64,000 nt of DNA from Chamaea fasciata (GCA_029207755.1 JARCOQ010000082.1:331614-395613); one strand, 5' to 3'. Numbered from the stretch's first letter, positions 13,322-27,652 are shown. Notes: a model not told the origin generated them from the letters alone. Program-made: numbers and translations.

Positions 13322-14118
13322 GCAACCAGAGTCATAGATCCGAATCCAGATGGAGACTGGTCCAGATGGACACTGGTCCGGATGGTGACCAGAGCCATTC
13401 CTCCCACCTTGTATTGATAGTGGTCTTGCCAGACCCCGAGGCATGGATCCCACTCTGGATGGCCAGTGGTCTGGATGGGCCCCAGACCATGGATCCCCTA
13501 TGAATGGACACTGGTCTAGATGGACGCCAGAGCCATGGATTCCAGCTGGACACTGGTGTGGATGGACACCAGAGCCATGGATGCCACTGTGGATGGACAC
13601 TGGTTTGGATGGACATAAGAGCCACGGATCCCAATCTGGATGGACACTGCTGTGAATAGACACCAGAGCCATGGATCCCACAGTGGATTGACAGTGGTCA
13701 GGATGGACACCAGGGCAATGGATGCCACTGTGGATGGACGCAGGTAGAGATGCACACCAGAGTAATGGTGTCCGCTCTGGATGGACACTGGTATGGATAG
13801 ACATCAGAGCCTTGGATCCCAGCTTGACTGTGTTCTGGATGGAGAGCAGAGTCTTGGATTGGACTCTGGATGGATACTGCTCCAGATGGACAGCAGAGTC
13901 TTGGATTGGACTCTGGATGGATACTGCTCCAGATGGAACGCAGAGCCATGGATCCCACTGTTGGTGGATACTGGTCTGGATGGACTCCAGAGCCATGGAT
14001 CCGTCTCTGGATGGACACAGTTCTGGATGGACACAAGAGCCATAGATCCAAATTGGAACCTGTTCTGGATGGATGCAAGGGCCATGGATTCCACTCTGGA
14101 TGGATACTGCTCCAGTTA
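13322..14118. repeat. Unit U16, short (797)
   Basis: c4 GCATGGAT, c8 GACACTG, c9 GACACC, c10 AGGGCAAT. Confidence 0.95.
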
Positions 14119-15212
14119 GCAACCAGAGTCATAGATCCGAATCCAGATGGAGACTGGTCCAGATGGACACTGGTCCGGATGGTGACCAGAGCCATTCCTC
14201 CCACCTTGTATTGATAGTGGTCTTGCCAGACCCCGAGGCATGCATCCCACTCTGGATGGCCAGTGGTCTGGATGGGCCCCAGATTATGGATCCCCTATGA
14301 ATGGACACTGGTCTAGATGGACGCCAGAGCCATGGATTCCAGCTGGACACTGGTGTGGATGGACACCAGAGCCATGGATGCCACTGTGGATGGACACTGG
14401 TTTGGATGGACATAAGAGCCACGGATCCCAATCTGGATGGACGCTGCTGTGAATAGACCCCAGAGCCATGGATCCCACAGTGGATTGACAGTGGTCAGGA
14501 TGGACACCAGAGCAATGGATGCCACTGTGGATGGACGCAGGTAGAGATGCACACCAGAGTAATGGTGTCCGCTCTGGATGGACACTGGTATGGATAGACA
14601 GCAGAACCCTGGCTTCCACTCTGGATGGACGCTTGCCTGAATAGACAAAAGAGCTATGGATCCCAGCTTGACACTGGTCTGGATGGACACCAGAGCCATG
14701 AATCCCACTCTGAATGCACACTACTCGTGATGGACACAAGAGCCATGCATCCCTCTGTGGATGGAGCCTGGTTTGAATGGACAGCACAGCCACGCATCCA
14801 GATGGACACCAGAGCCGTGGATCCCAACTGGACAGTGGTCTCGATGGACACCAGTGCCATGGATCCCACTGTGGATGGACACTGGTATGGATAGACATCA
14901 GAGCCTTGGATCCCAGCTTGACTGTGTTCTGGATGGAGAGCAGAGTCTTGGATTGGACTCTGGATGGATACTGCTCCAGATGGACAGCAGAGTCTTGGAT
15001 TGGACTCTGGATGGATACTGCTCCAGATGGAACGCAGAGCCATGGATCCCACTGTTGGTGGATACTGGTCTGGATGGACTCCAGAGCCATGGATCCGTCT
15101 CTGGATGGACACAGTTCTGGATGGACACAAGAGCCATAGATCCAAATTGGAACCTGTTCTGGATGGATGCAAGGGCCATGGATTCCACTCTGGATGGATA
15201 CTGCTCCAGTTA
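14119..15212. repeat. Unit U17, long (1094)
   Basis: Module at 14597-14893. c5 GATTATGG, c15 G. Confidence 0.95.
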
Positions 15213-16009
15213 GCAACCAGAGTCATAGATCCGAATCCAGATGGAGAGTGGTCCAGATGGACACTGGTCCGGATGGTGACCAGAGCCATTCCTCCCACCT
15301 TGTATTGATAGTGGTCTTGCCAGACCCCGAGGCATGCATCCCACTCTGGATGGCCAGTGGTCTGGATGGGCCCCAGACCATGGATCCCCTATGAATGGAC
15401 ACTGGTCTAGATGGACGCCAGAGCCATGGATTCCAGCTGGACACTGGTGTGGATGGACACCAGAGCCATGGATGCCACTGTGGATGGACACTGGTTTGGA
15501 TGGACATAAGAGCCACGGATCCCAATCTGGATGGACGCTGCTGTGAATAGACCCCAGAGCCATGGATCCCACAGTGGATTGACAGTGGTCAGGATGGACA
15601 CCAGAGCAATGGATGCCACTGTGGATGGACGCAGGTAGAGATGCACACCAGAGTAATGGTGTCCGCTCTGGATGGACACTGGTATGGATAGACATCAGAG
15701 CCTTGGATCCCAGCTTGACTGTGTTCTGGATGGAGAGCAGAGTCTTGGATTGGACTCTGGATGGATACTGTTCCAGATGGACAGCAGAGTCTTGGATTGG
15801 ACTCTGGATGGATACTGCTCCAGATGGAACGCAGAGCCATGGATCCCACTCTTGGTGGATACTGGTCTGGATGGACTCCAGAGCCATGGATCCGTCTCTG
15901 GATGGACACAGTTCTGGATGGACACAAGAGCCATAGATCCAAATTGGAACCTGTTCTGGATGGATGCATGGGCCATGGATTCCACTCTGGATGGATACTG
16001 CTCCAGTTA
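15213..16009. repeat. Unit U18, short (797)
   Basis: c1 GAGAGTGG, private ACTGTTCCAG in c13, c15 C, c18 GCATGGG. Confidence 0.95.
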
Positions 16010-16806
16010 GCAACCAGAGTCATAGATCCGAATCCAGATGGAGACTGGTCCAGATGGACACTGGTCCGGATGGTGACCAGAGCCATTCCTCCCACCTTGT
16101 ATTGATAGTGGTCTTGCCAGACCCCGAGGCATGGATCCCACTCTGGATGGCCAGTGGTCTGGATGGGCCCCAGACCATGGATCCCCTATGAATGGACACT
16201 GGTCTAGATGGACGCCAGAGCCATGGATTCCAGCTGGACACTGGTGTGGATGGACACCAGAGCCATGGATGCCACTGTGGATGGACACTGGTTTGGATGG
16301 ACATAAGAGCCACGGATCCCAATCTGGATGGACACTGCTGTGAATAGACACCAGAGCCATGGATCCCACAGTGGATTGACAGTGGTCAGGATGGACACCA
16401 GGGCAATGGATGCCACTGTGGATGGACGCAGGTAGAGATGCACACCAGAGTAATGGTGTCCGCTCTGGATGGACACTGGTATGGATAGACATCAGAGCCT
16501 TGGATCCCAGCTTGACTGTGTTCTGGATGGAGAGCAGAGTCTTGGATTGGACTCTGGATGGATACTGCTCCAGATGGACAGCAGAGTCTTGGATTGGACT
16601 CTGGATGGATACTGCTCCAGATGGAACGCAGAGCCATGGATCCCACTCTTGGTGGATACTGGTCTGGATGGACTCCAGAGCCATGGATCCGTCTCTGGAT
16701 GGACACAGTTCTGGATGGACACAAGAGCCATAGATCCAAATTGGAACCTGTTCTGGATGGATGCAAGGGCCATGGATTCCACTCTGGATGGATACTGCTC
16801 CAGTTA
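16010..16806. repeat. Unit U19, short (797)
   Basis: c4 GCATGGAT, c8 GACACTG, c9 GACACC, c10 AGGGCAAT, c15 C. Confidence 0.95.
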
Positions 16807-17900
16807 GCAACCAGAGTCATAGATCCGAATCCAGATGGAGACTGGTCCAGATGGACACTGGTCCGGATGGTGACCAGAGCCATTCCTCCCACCTTGTATT
16901 GATAGTGGTCTTGCCAGACCCCGAGGCATGCATCCCACTCTGGATGGCCAGTGGTCTGGATGGGCCCCAGACCATGGATCCCCTATGAATGGACACTGGT
17001 CTAGATGGACGCCAGAGCCATGGATTCCAGCTGGACACTGGTGTGGATGGACACCAGAGCCATGGATGCCACTGTGGATGGACACTGGTTTGGATGGACA
17101 TAAGAGCCACGGATCCCAATCTGGATGGACGCTGCTGTGAATAGACCCCAGAGCCATGGATCCCACAGTGGATTGACAGTGGTCAGGATGGACACCAGAG
17201 CAATGGATGCCACTGTGGATGGACGCAGGTAGAGATGCACACCAGAGTAATGGTGTCCGCTCTGGATGGACACTGGTATGGATAGACAGCAGAACCCTGG
17301 CTTCCACTCTGGATGGACGCTTGCCTGAATAGACAAAAGAGCTATGGATCCCAGCTTGACACTGGTCTGGATGGACACCAGAGCCATGAATCCCACTCTG
17401 AATGCACACTACTCGTGATGGACACAAGAGCCATGCATCCCTCTGTGGATGGAGCCTGGTTTGAATGGACAGCACAGCCACGCATCCAGATGGACACCAG
17501 AGCCATGGATCCCAACTGGACAGTGGTCTCGATGGACACCAGTGCCATGGATCCCACTGTGGATGGACACTGGTATGGATAGACATCAGAGCCTTGGATC
17601 CCAGCTTGACTGTGTTCTGGATGGAGAGCAGAGTCTTGGATTGGACTCTGGATGGATACTGCTCCAGATGGACAGCAGAGTCTTGGATTGGACTCTGGAT
17701 GGATACTGCTCCAGATGGAACGCAGAGCCATGGATCCCACTGTTGGTGGATACTGGTCTGGATGGACTCCAGAGCCATGGATCCGTCTCTGGATGGACAC
17801 AGTTCTGGATGGACACAAGAGCCATAGATCCAAATTGGAACCTGTTCTGGATGGATGCAAGGGCCATGGATTCCACTCTGGATGGATACTGCTCCAGTTA
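16807..17900. repeat. Unit U20, long (1094)
   Basis: Module at 17285-17581. b6 GCCATGG, c15 G. Confidence 0.95.
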
Positions 17901-18994
17901 GCAACCAGAGTCATAGATCCGAATCCAGATGGAGACTGGTCCAGATGGACACTGGTCCGGATGGTGACCAGAGCCATTCCTCCCACCTTGTATTGATAGT
18001 GGTCTTGCCAGACCCCGAGGCATGCATCCCACTCTGGATGGCCAGTGGTCTGGATGGGCCCCAGACCATGGATCCCCTATGAATGGACACTGGTCTAGAT
18101 GGACGCCAGAGCCATGGATTCCAGCTGGACACTGGTGTGGATGGACACCAGAGCCATGGATGCCACTGTGGATGGACACTGGTTTGGATGGACATAAGAG
18201 CCACGGATCCCAATCTGGATGGACGCTGCTGTGAATAGACCCCAGAGCCATGGATCCCACAGTGGATTGACAGTGGTCAGGATGGACACCAGAGCAATGG
18301 ATGCCACTGTGGATGGACGCAGGTAGAGATGCACACCAGAGTAATGGTGTCCGCTCTGGATGGACACTGGTCTGGATAGACAGCAGAACCCTGGCTTCCA
18401 CTCTGGATGGACGCTTGCCTGAATAGACAAAAGAGCTATGGATCCCAGCTTGACACTGGTCTGGATGGACACCAGAGCCATGAATCCCACTCTGAATGCA
18501 CACTACTCGTGATGGACACAAGAGCCATGCATCCCTCTGTGGATGGAGCCTGGTTTGAATGGACAGCACAGCCACGCATCCAGATGGACACCAGAGCCAT
18601 GGATCCCAACTGGACAGTGGTCTCGATGGACACCAGTGCCATGGATCCCACTGTGGATGGACACTGGTATGGATAGACATCAGAGCCTTGGATCCCAGCT
18701 TGACTGTGTTCTGGATGGAGAGCAGAGTCTTGGATTGGACTCTGGATGGATACTGCTCCAGATGGACAGCAGAGTCTTGGATTGGACTCTGGATGGATAC
18801 TGCTCCAGATGGAACGCAGAGCCATGGATCCCACTCTTGGTGGATACTGGTCTGGATGGACTCCAGAGCCATGGATCCGTCTCTGGATGGACACAGTTCT
18901 GGATGGACACAAGAGCCATAGATCCAAATTGGAACCTTTTCTGGATGGATGCAAGGGCCATGGATTCCACTCTGGATGGATACTGCTCCAGTTA
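17901..18994. repeat. Unit U21, long (1094)
   Basis: Module at 18379-18675. c11 ends GGTCTGG, b6 GCCATGG, c15 C, c17 CCTTTTC. Confidence 0.95.
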
Positions 18995-19791
18995 GCAACC
19001 AGAGTCATAGATCCGAATCCAGATGGAGACTGGTCCAGATGGACACTGGTCCGGATGGTGACCAGAGCCATTCCTCCCACCTTGTATTGATAGTGGTCTT
19101 GCCAGACCCCGAGGCATGCATCCCACTCTGGATGGCCAGTGGTCTGGATGGGCCCCAGACCATGGATCCCCTATGAATGGACACTGGTCTAGATGGACGC
19201 CAGAGCCATGGATTCCAGCTGGACACTGGTGTGGATGGACACCAGAGCCATGGATGCCACTATGGATGGACACTGGTTTGGATGGACATAAGAGCCACGG
19301 ATCCCAATCTGGATGGACGCTGCTGTGAATAGACACCAGAGCCATGGATCCCACAGTGGATTGACAGTGGTCAGGATGGACACCAGGGCAATGGATGCCA
19401 CTGTGGATGGACGCAGGTAGAGATGCACACCAGAGTAATGGTGTCCGCTCTGGATGGACACTGGTATGGATAGACATCAGAGCCTTGGATCCCAGCTTGA
19501 CTGTGTTCTGGATGGAGAGCAGAGTCTTGGATTGGACTCTGGATGGATACTGCTCCAGATGGACAGCAGAGTCTTGGATTGGACTCTGGATGGATACTGC
19601 TCCAGATGGAACGCAGAGCCATGGATCCCACTGTTGGTGGATACTGGTCTGGATGGACTCCAGAGCCATGGATCCGTCTCTGGATGGACACAGTTCTGGA
19701 TGGACACAAGAGCCATAGATCCAAATTGGAACCTGTTCTGGATGGATGCAAGGGCCATGGATTCCACTCTGGATGGATACTGCTCCAGTTA
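18995..19791. repeat. Unit U22, short (797)
   Basis: c7 GCCACTATGG, c9 GACACC, c10 AGGGCAAT, c15 G. Confidence 0.95.
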
Positions 19792-20885
19792 GCAACCAGA
19801 GTCATAGATCCGAATCCAGATGGAGACTGGTCCAGATGGACACTGGTCCGGATGGTGACCAGAGCCATTCCTCCCACCTTGTATTGATAGTGGTCTTGCC
19901 AGACCCCGAGGCATGGATCCCACTCTGGATGGCCAGTGGTCTGGATGGGCCCCAGACCATGGATCCCCTATGAATGGACACTGGTCTAGATGGACGCCAG
20001 AGCCATGGATTCCAGCTGGACACTGGTGTGGATGGACACCAGAGCCATGGATGCCACTGTGGATGGACACTGGTTTGGATGGACATAAGAGCCACGGATC
20101 CCAATCTGGATGGACGCTGCTGTGAATAGACCCCAGAGCCATGGATCCCACAGTGGATTGACAGTGGTCAGGATGGACACCAGAGCAATGGATGCCACTG
20201 TGGATGGACGCAGGTAGAGATGCACACCAGAGTAATGGTGTCCGCTCTGGATGGACACTGGTATGGATAGACAGCAGAACCCTGGCTTCCACTCTGGATG
20301 GACGCTTGCCTGAATAGACAAAAGAGCTATGGATCCCAGCTTGACACTGGTCTGGATGGACACCAGAGCCATGAATCCCACTCTGAATGCACACTACTCG
20401 TGATGGACACAAGAGCCATGCATCCCTCTGTGGATGGAGCCTGGTTTGAATGGACAGCACAGCCACGCATCCAGATGGACACCAGAGCCGTGGATCCCAA
20501 CTGGACAGTGGTCTCGATGGACACCAGTGCCATGGATCCCACTGTGGATGGACACTGGTATGGATAGACATCAGAGCCTTGGATCCCAGCTTGACTGTGT
20601 TCTGGATGGAGAGCAGAGTCTTGGATTGGACTCTGGATGGATACTGCTCCAGATGGACAGCAGAGTCTTGGATTGGACTCTGGATGGATACTGCTCCAGA
20701 TGGAACGCAGAGCCATGGATCCCACTGTTGGTGGATACTGGTCTGGATGGACTCCAGAGCCATGGATCCGTCTCTGGATGGACACAGTTCTGGATGGACA
20801 CAAGAGCCATAGATCCAAATTGGAACCTGTTCTGGATGGATGCAAGGGCCATGGATTCCACTCTGGATGGATACTGCTCCAGTTA
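19792..20885. repeat. Unit U23, long (1094)
   Basis: Module at 20270-20566. c4 GCATGGAT, c15 G. Confidence 0.95.
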
Positions 20886-21979
20886 GCAACCAGAGTCATA
20901 GATCCGAATCCAGATGGAGACTGGTCCAGATGGACACTGGTCCGGATGGTGACCAGAGCCATTCCTCCCACCTTGTATTGATAGTGGTCTTGCCAGACCC
21001 CGAGGCATGCATCCCACTCTGGATGGCCAGTGGTCTGGATGGGCCCCAGACCATGGATCCCCTATGAATGGACACTGGTCTAGATGGACGCCAGAGCCAT
21101 GGATTCCAGCTGGACACTGGTGTGGATGGACACCAGAGCCATGGATGCCACTGTGGATGGACACTGGTTTGGATGGACATAAGAGCCACGGATCCCAATC
21201 TGGATGGACGCTGCTGTGAATAGACCCCAGAGCCATGGATCCCACAGTGGATTGACAGTGGTCAGGATGGACACCAGAGCAATGGATGCCACTGTGGATG
21301 GACGCAGGTAGAGATGCACACCAGAGTAATGGTGTCCGCTCTGGATGGACACTGGTATGGATAGACAGCAGAACCCTGGCTTCCACTCTGGATGGACGCT
21401 TGCCTGAATAGACAAAAGAGCTATGGATCCCAGCTTGACACTGGTCTGGATGGACACCAGAGCCATGAATCCCACTCTGAATGCACACTACTCGTGATGG
21501 ACACAAGAGCCATGCATCCCTCTGTGGATGGAGCCTGGTTTGAATGGACAGCACAGCCACGCATCCAGATGGACACCAGAGCCGTGGATCCCAACTGGAC
21601 AGTGGTCTCGATGGACACCAGTGCCATGGATCCCACTGTGGATGGACACTGGTATGGATAGACATCAGAGCCTTGGATCCCAGCTTGACTGTGTTCTGGA
21701 TGGAGAGCAGAGTCTTGGATTGGACTCTGGATGGATACTGCTCCAGATGGACAGCAGAGTCTTGGATTGGACTCTGGATGGATACTGCTCCAGATGGAAC
21801 GCAGAGCCATGGATCCCACTCTTGGTGGATACTGGTCTGGATGGACTCCAGAGCCATGGATCCGTCTCTGGATGGACACAGTTCTGGATGGACACAAGAG
21901 CCATAGATCCAAATTGGAACCTGTTCTGGATGGATGCAAGGGCCATGGATTCCACTCTGGATGGATACTGCTCCAGTTA
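20886..21979. repeat. Unit U24, long (1094)
   Basis: Module at 21364-21660. c15 C; otherwise reference. Confidence 0.95.
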
Positions 21980-23073
21980 GCAACCAGAGTCATAGATCCG
22001 AATCCAGATGGAGACTGGTCCAGATGGACACTGGTCCGGATGGTGACCAGAGCCATTCCTCCCACCTTGTATTGATAGTGGTCTTGCCAGACCCCGAGGC
22101 ATGCATCCCACTCTGGATGGCCAGTGGTCTGGATGGGCCCCAGACCATGGATCCCCTATGAATGGACACTGGTCTAGATGGACGCCAGAGCCATGGATTC
22201 CAGCTGGACACTGGTGTGGATGGACACCAGAGCCATGGATGCCACTGTGGATGGACACTGGTTTGGATGGACATAAGAGCCACGGATCCCAATCTGGATG
22301 GACGCTGCTGTGAATAGACCCCAGAGCCATGGATCCCACAGTGGATTGACAGTGGTCAGGATGGACACCAGAGCAATGGATGCCACTGTGGATGGACGCA
22401 GGTAGAGATGCACACCAGAGTAATGGTGTCCGCTCTGGATGGACACTGGTCTGGATAGACAGCAGAACCCTGGCTTCCACTCTGGATGGACGCTTGCCTG
22501 AATAGACAAAAGAGCTATGGATCCCAGCTTGACACTGGTCTGGATGGACACCAGAGCCATGAATCCCACTCTGAATGCACACTACTCGTGATGGACACAA
22601 GAGCCATGCATCCCTCTGTGGATGGAGCCTGGTTTGAATGGACAGCACAGCCACGCATCCAGATGGACACCAGAGCCATGGATCCCAACTGGACAGTGGT
22701 CTCGATGGACACCAGTGCCATGGATCCCACTGTGGATGGACACTGGTATGGATAGACATCAGAGCCTTGGATCCCAGCTTGACTGTGTTCTGGATGGAGA
22801 GCAGAGTCTTGGATTGGACTCTGGATGGATACTGCTCCAGATGGACAGCAGAGTCTTGGATTGGACTCTGGATGGATACTGCTCCAGATGGAACGCAGAG
22901 CCATGGATCCCACTCTTGGTGGATACTGGTCTGGATGGACTCCAGAGCCATGGATCCGTCTCTGGATGGACACAGTTCTGGATGGACACAAGAGCCATAG
23001 ATCCAAATTGGAACCTTTTCTGGATGGATGCAAGGGCCATGGATTCCACTCTGGATGGATACTGCTCCAGTTA
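21980..23073. repeat. Unit U25, long (1094)
   Basis: Module at 22458-22754. GGTCTGG, b6 GCCATGG, c15 C, c17 CCTTTTC, as U21. Confidence 0.95.
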
Positions 23074-23870
23074 GCAACCAGAGTCATAGATCCGAATCCA
23101 GATGGAGACTGGTCCAGATGGACACTGGTCCGGATGGTGACCAGAGCCATTCCTCCCACCTTGTATTGATAGTGGTCTTGCCAGACCCCGAGGCATGCAT
23201 CCCACTCTGGATGGCCAGTGGTCTGGATGGGCCCCAGACCATGGATCCCCTATGAATGGACACTGGTCTAGATGGACGCCAGAGCCATGGATTCCAGCTG
23301 GACACTGGTGTGGATGGACACCAGAGCCATGGATGCCACTATGGATGGACACTGGTTTGGATGGACATAAGAGCCACGGATCCCAATCTGGATGGACGCT
23401 GCTGTGAATAGACACCAGAGCCATGGATCCCACAGTGGATTGACAGTGGTCAGGATGGACACCAGGGCAATGGATGCCACTGTGGATGGACGCAGGTAGA
23501 GATGCACACCAGAGTAATGGTGTCCGCTCTGGATGGACACTGGTATGGATAGACATCAGAGCCTTGGATCCCAGCTTGACTGTGTTCTGGATGGAGAGCA
23601 GAGTCTTGGATTGGACTCTGGATGGATACTGCTCCAGATGGACAGCAGAGTCTTGGATTGGACTCTGGATGGATACTGCTCCAGATGGAACGCAGAGCCA
23701 TGGATCCCACTGTTGGTGGATACTGGTCTGGATGGACTCCAGAGCCATGGATCCGTCTCTGGATGGACACAGTTCTGGATGGACACAAGAGCCATAGATC
23801 CAAATTGGAACCTGTTCTGGATGGATGCAAGGGCCATGGATTCCACTCTGGATGGATACTGCTCCAGTTA
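23074..23870. repeat. Unit U26, short (797)
   Basis: c7 GCCACTATGG, c9 GACACC, c10 AGGGCAAT, c15 G, as U22. Confidence 0.95.
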
Positions 23871-24667
23871 GCAACCAGAGTCATAGATCCGAATCCAGAT
23901 GGAGACTGGTCCAGATGGACACTGGTCCGGATGGTGACCAGAGCCATTCCTCCCACCTTGTATTGATAGTGGTCTTGCCAGACCCCGAGGCATGCATCCC
24001 ACTCTGGATGGCCAGTGGTCTGGATGGGCCCCAGACCATGGATCCCCTATGAATGGACACTGGTCTAGATGGACGCCAGAGCCATGGATTCCAGCTGGAC
24101 ACTGGTGTGGATGGACACCAGAGCCATGGATGCCACTGTGGATGGACACTGGTTTGGATGGACATAAGAGCCACGGATCCCAATCTGGATGGACGCTGCT
24201 GTGAATAGACACCAGAGCCATGGATCCCACAGTGGATTGACAGTGGTCAGGATGGACACCAGGGCAATGGATGCCACTGTGGATGGACGCAGGTAGAGAT
24301 GCACACCCGAGTAATGGTGTCCGCTCTGGATGGACACTGGTACGGATAGACATCAGAGCCTTGGATCCCAGCTTGACTGTGTTCTGGATGGAGAGCAGAG
24401 TCTTGGATTGGACTCTGGATGGATACTGCTCCAGATGGACAGCAGAGTCTTGGATTGGACTCTGGATGGATACTGCTCCAGATGGAACGCAGAGCCATGG
24501 ATCCCACTGTTGGTGGATACTGGTCTGGATGGACTCCAGAGCCATGGATCCGTCTCTGGATGGACACAGTTCTGGATGGACACAAGAGCCATAGATCCAA
24601 ATTGGAACCTGTTCTGGATGGATGCAAGGGCCATGGATTCCACTCTGGATGGATACTGCTCCAGTTA
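23871..24667. repeat. Unit U27, short (797)
   Basis: c9 GACACC, c10 AGGGCAAT, c11 CACACCCG and GGTACGG, c15 G. Confidence 0.95.
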
Positions 24668-25761
24668 GCAACCGGAGTCATAGATCCGAATCCAGATGGA
24701 GACTGGTCCAGATGGACACTGGTCCGGATGGTGACCAGAGCCATTCCTCCCACCTTGTATTGATAGTGGTCTTGCCAGACCCCGAGGCATGCATCCCACT
24801 CTGGATGGCCAGTGGTCTGGATAGGCCCCAGACCATGGATCCCCTATGAATGGACACTGGTCTAGATGGACGCCAGAGCCATGGATTCCAGCTGGACACT
24901 GGTGTGGATGGACACCAGAGCCATGGATGCCACTGTGGATGGACACTGGTTTGGATGGACATAAGAGCCACGGATCCCAATCTGGATGGACGCTGCTGTG
25001 AATAGACCCCAGAGCCATGGATCCCACAGTGGATTGACAGTGGTCAGGATGGACACCAGAGCAATGGATGCCACTGTGGATGGACGCAGGTAGAGATGCA
25101 CACCAGAGTAATGGTGTCCGCTCTGGATGGACACTGGTATGGATAGACAGCAGAACCCTGGCTTCCACTCTGGATGGACGCTTGCCTGAATAGACAAAAG
25201 AGCAATGGATCCCAGCTTGACACTGGTCTGGATGGACACCAGAGCCATGAATCCCACTCTGAATGCACACTACTCGTGATGGACACAAGAGCCATGCATC
25301 CCTCTGTGGATGGAGCCTGGTTTGAATGGACAGCACAGCCACGCATCCAGATGGACACCAGAGCCGTGGATCCCAACTGGACAGTGGTCTCGATGGACAC
25401 CAGTGCCATGGATCCCACTGTGGATGGACACTGGTATGGATAGACATCAGAGCCTTGGATCCCAGCTTGACTGTGTTCTGGATGGAGAGCAGAGTCTTGG
25501 ATTGGACTCTGGATGGATACTGCTCCAGATGGACAGCAGAGTCTTGGATTGGACTCTGGATGGATACTGCTCCAGATGGAACGCAGAGCCATGGATCCCA
25601 CTCTTGGTGGATACTGGTCTGGATGGACTCCAGAGCCATGGATCCGTCTCTGGATGGACACAGTTCTGGATGGACACAAGAGCCATAGATCCAAATTGGA
25701 ACCTGTTCTGGATGGATGCAAGGGCCATGGATTCCACTCTGGATGGATACTGCTCCAGTTA
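24668..25761. repeat. Unit U28, long (1094)
   Basis: Module at 25146-25442. c1 AACCGGAG, GGATAGGCCC in c5 (private), b2 GAGCAATGG, c15 C. Confidence 0.95.
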
Positions 25762-26855
25762 GCAACCAGAGTCATAGATCCGAATCCAGATGGAGACTGG
25801 TCCAGATGGACACTGGTCCGGATGGTGACCAGAGCCATTCCTCCCACCTTGTATTGATAGTGGTCTTGCCAGACCCCGAGGCATGCATCCCACTCTGGAT
25901 GGCCAGTGGTCTGGATGGGCCCCAGACCATGGATCCCCTATGAATGGACACTGGTCTAGATGGACGCCAGAGCCATGGATTCCAGCTGGACACTGGTGTG
26001 GATGGACACCAGAGCCATGGATGCCACTGTGGATGGACACTGGTTTGGATGGACATAAGAGCCACGGATCCCAATCTGGATGGACGCTGCTGTGAATAGA
26101 CCCCAGAGCCATGGATCCCACAGTGGATTGACAGTGGTCAGGATGGACACCAGAGCAATGGATGCCACTGTGGATGGACGCAGGTAGAGATGCACACCAG
26201 AGTAATGGTGTCCGCTCTGGATGGACACTGGTATGGATAGACAGCAGAACCCTGGCTTCCACTCTGGATGGACGCTTGCCTGAATAGACAAAAGAGCTAT
26301 GGATCCCAGCTTGACACTGGTCTGGATGGACACCAGAGCCATGAATCCCACTCTGAATGCACACTACTCGTGATGGACACAAGAGCCATGCATCCCTCTG
26401 TGGATGGAGCCTGGTTTGAATGGACAGCACAGCCACGCATCCAGATGGACACCAGAGCCATGGATCCCAACTGGACAGTGGTCTCGATGGACACCAGTGC
26501 CATGGATCCCACTGTGGATGGACACTGGTATGGATAGACATCAGAGCCTTGGATCCCAGCTTGACTGTGTTCTGGATGGAGAGCAGAGTCTTGGATTGGA
26601 CTCTGGATGGATACTGCTCCAGATGGACAGCAGAGTCTTGGATTGGACTCTGGATGGATACTGCTCCAGATGGAACGCAGAGCCATGGATCCCACTCTTG
26701 GTGGATACTGGTCTGGATGGACTCCAGAGCCATGGATCCGTCTCTGGATGGACACAATTCTGGATGGACACAAGAGCCATAGATCCAAATTGGAACCTTT
26801 TCTGGATGGATGCAAGGGCCATGGATTCCACTCTGGATGGATACTGCTCCAGTTA
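25762..26855. repeat. Unit U29, long (1094)
   Basis: Module at 26240-26536. c11 ends GGTATGG, b6 GCCATGG, private ACAATTC in c16, c15 C, c17 CCTTTTC. Confidence 0.95.
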
Positions 26856-27652
26856 GCAACCAGAGTCATAGATCCGAATCCAGATGGAGACTGGTCCAGA
26901 TGGACACTGGTCCGGATGGTGACCAGAGCCATTCCTCCCACCTTGTATTGATAGTGGTCTTGCCAGACCCCGAGGCATGCATCCCACTCTGGATGGCCAG
27001 TGGTCTGGATGGGCCCCAGACCATGGATCCCCTATGAATGGACACTGGTCTAGATGGACGCCAGAGCCATGGATTCCAGCTGGACACTGGTGTGGATGGA
27101 CACCAGAGCCATGGATGCCACTATGGATGGACACTGGTTTGGATGGACATAAGAGCCACGGATCCCAATCTGGATGGACGCTGCTGTGAATAGACACCAG
27201 AGCCATGGATCCCACAGTGGATTGACAGTGGTCAGGATGGACACCAGGGCAATGGATGCCACTGTGGATGGACGCAGGTAGAGATGCACACCAGAGTAAT
27301 GGTGTCCGCTCTGGATGGACACTGGTATGGATAGACATCAGAGCCTTGGATCCCAGCTTGACTGTGTTCTGGATGGAGAGCAGAGTCTTGGATTGGACTC
27401 TGGATGGATACTGCTCCAGATGGACAGCAGAGTCTTGGATTGGACTCTGGATGGATACTGCTCCAGATGGAACGCAGAGCCATGGATCCCACTGTTGGTG
27501 GATACTGGTCTGGATGGACTCCAGAGCCATGGATCCGTCTCTGGATGGACACAGTTCTGGATGGACACAAGAGCCATAGATCCAAATTGGAACCTGTTCT
27601 GGATGGATGCAAGGGCCATGGATTCCACTCTGGATGGATACTGCTCCAGTTA
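26856..27652. repeat. Unit U30, short (797)
   Basis: c7 GCCACTATGG, c9 GACACC, c10 AGGGCAAT, c15 G. Confidence 0.95.

Larger units (their letters stand above)
11728..15212. repeat. 3485-base block, copy 3 (U14-U17)
   Basis: It has the same layout, with marker changes: GAGAGTGG in both of the first two units, CTCTGAAAGG in c11 of the first, and GACACC replacing GACATT in c9 of the third. It is therefore more diverged than copies 1 and 2 are from each other. Confidence 0.88.
15213..17900. repeat. Truncated block (U18-U20), 2688 bases
   Basis: Two short units and one long unit. U18 and U19 carry the GCATGGG and GCATGGAT markers of the second and third units of the 3485-base block, but the long unit lacks GATTATGG and instead has GCCATGG in b6, as in the next region. 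It looks like the 3485-base block minus one short unit, grading into the neighbouring family. Confidence 0.8.
17901..21979. repeat. 4079-base block (U21-U24)
   Basis: The order is long, short, long, long. U21 carries GCCATGG in b6 and CCTTTTC in c17; U22 carries GCCACTATGG in c7. These markers return together in U25-U26 and U29-U30. Confidence 0.88.
21980..25761. repeat. 3782-base block (U25-U28)
   Basis: The order is long, short, short, long. The first two units match U21-U22 in every translated frame compared. The third and fourth carry CACACCCG plus GGTACGG, then AACCGGAG plus GAGCAATGG in b2. Confidence 0.88.

Noticed and set aside
16804..17904. Minus-strand open frame of 366 codons, repeated in every long unit
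   Set aside because: It starts at TTG, encodes only diverged repeats of a short low-complexity peptide, and exists on both strands and in several frames. Unit lengths (797, 1047, 1094) and the 47-base monomer are not multiples of three, so no frame is kept between units. No splice or promoter context is visible.
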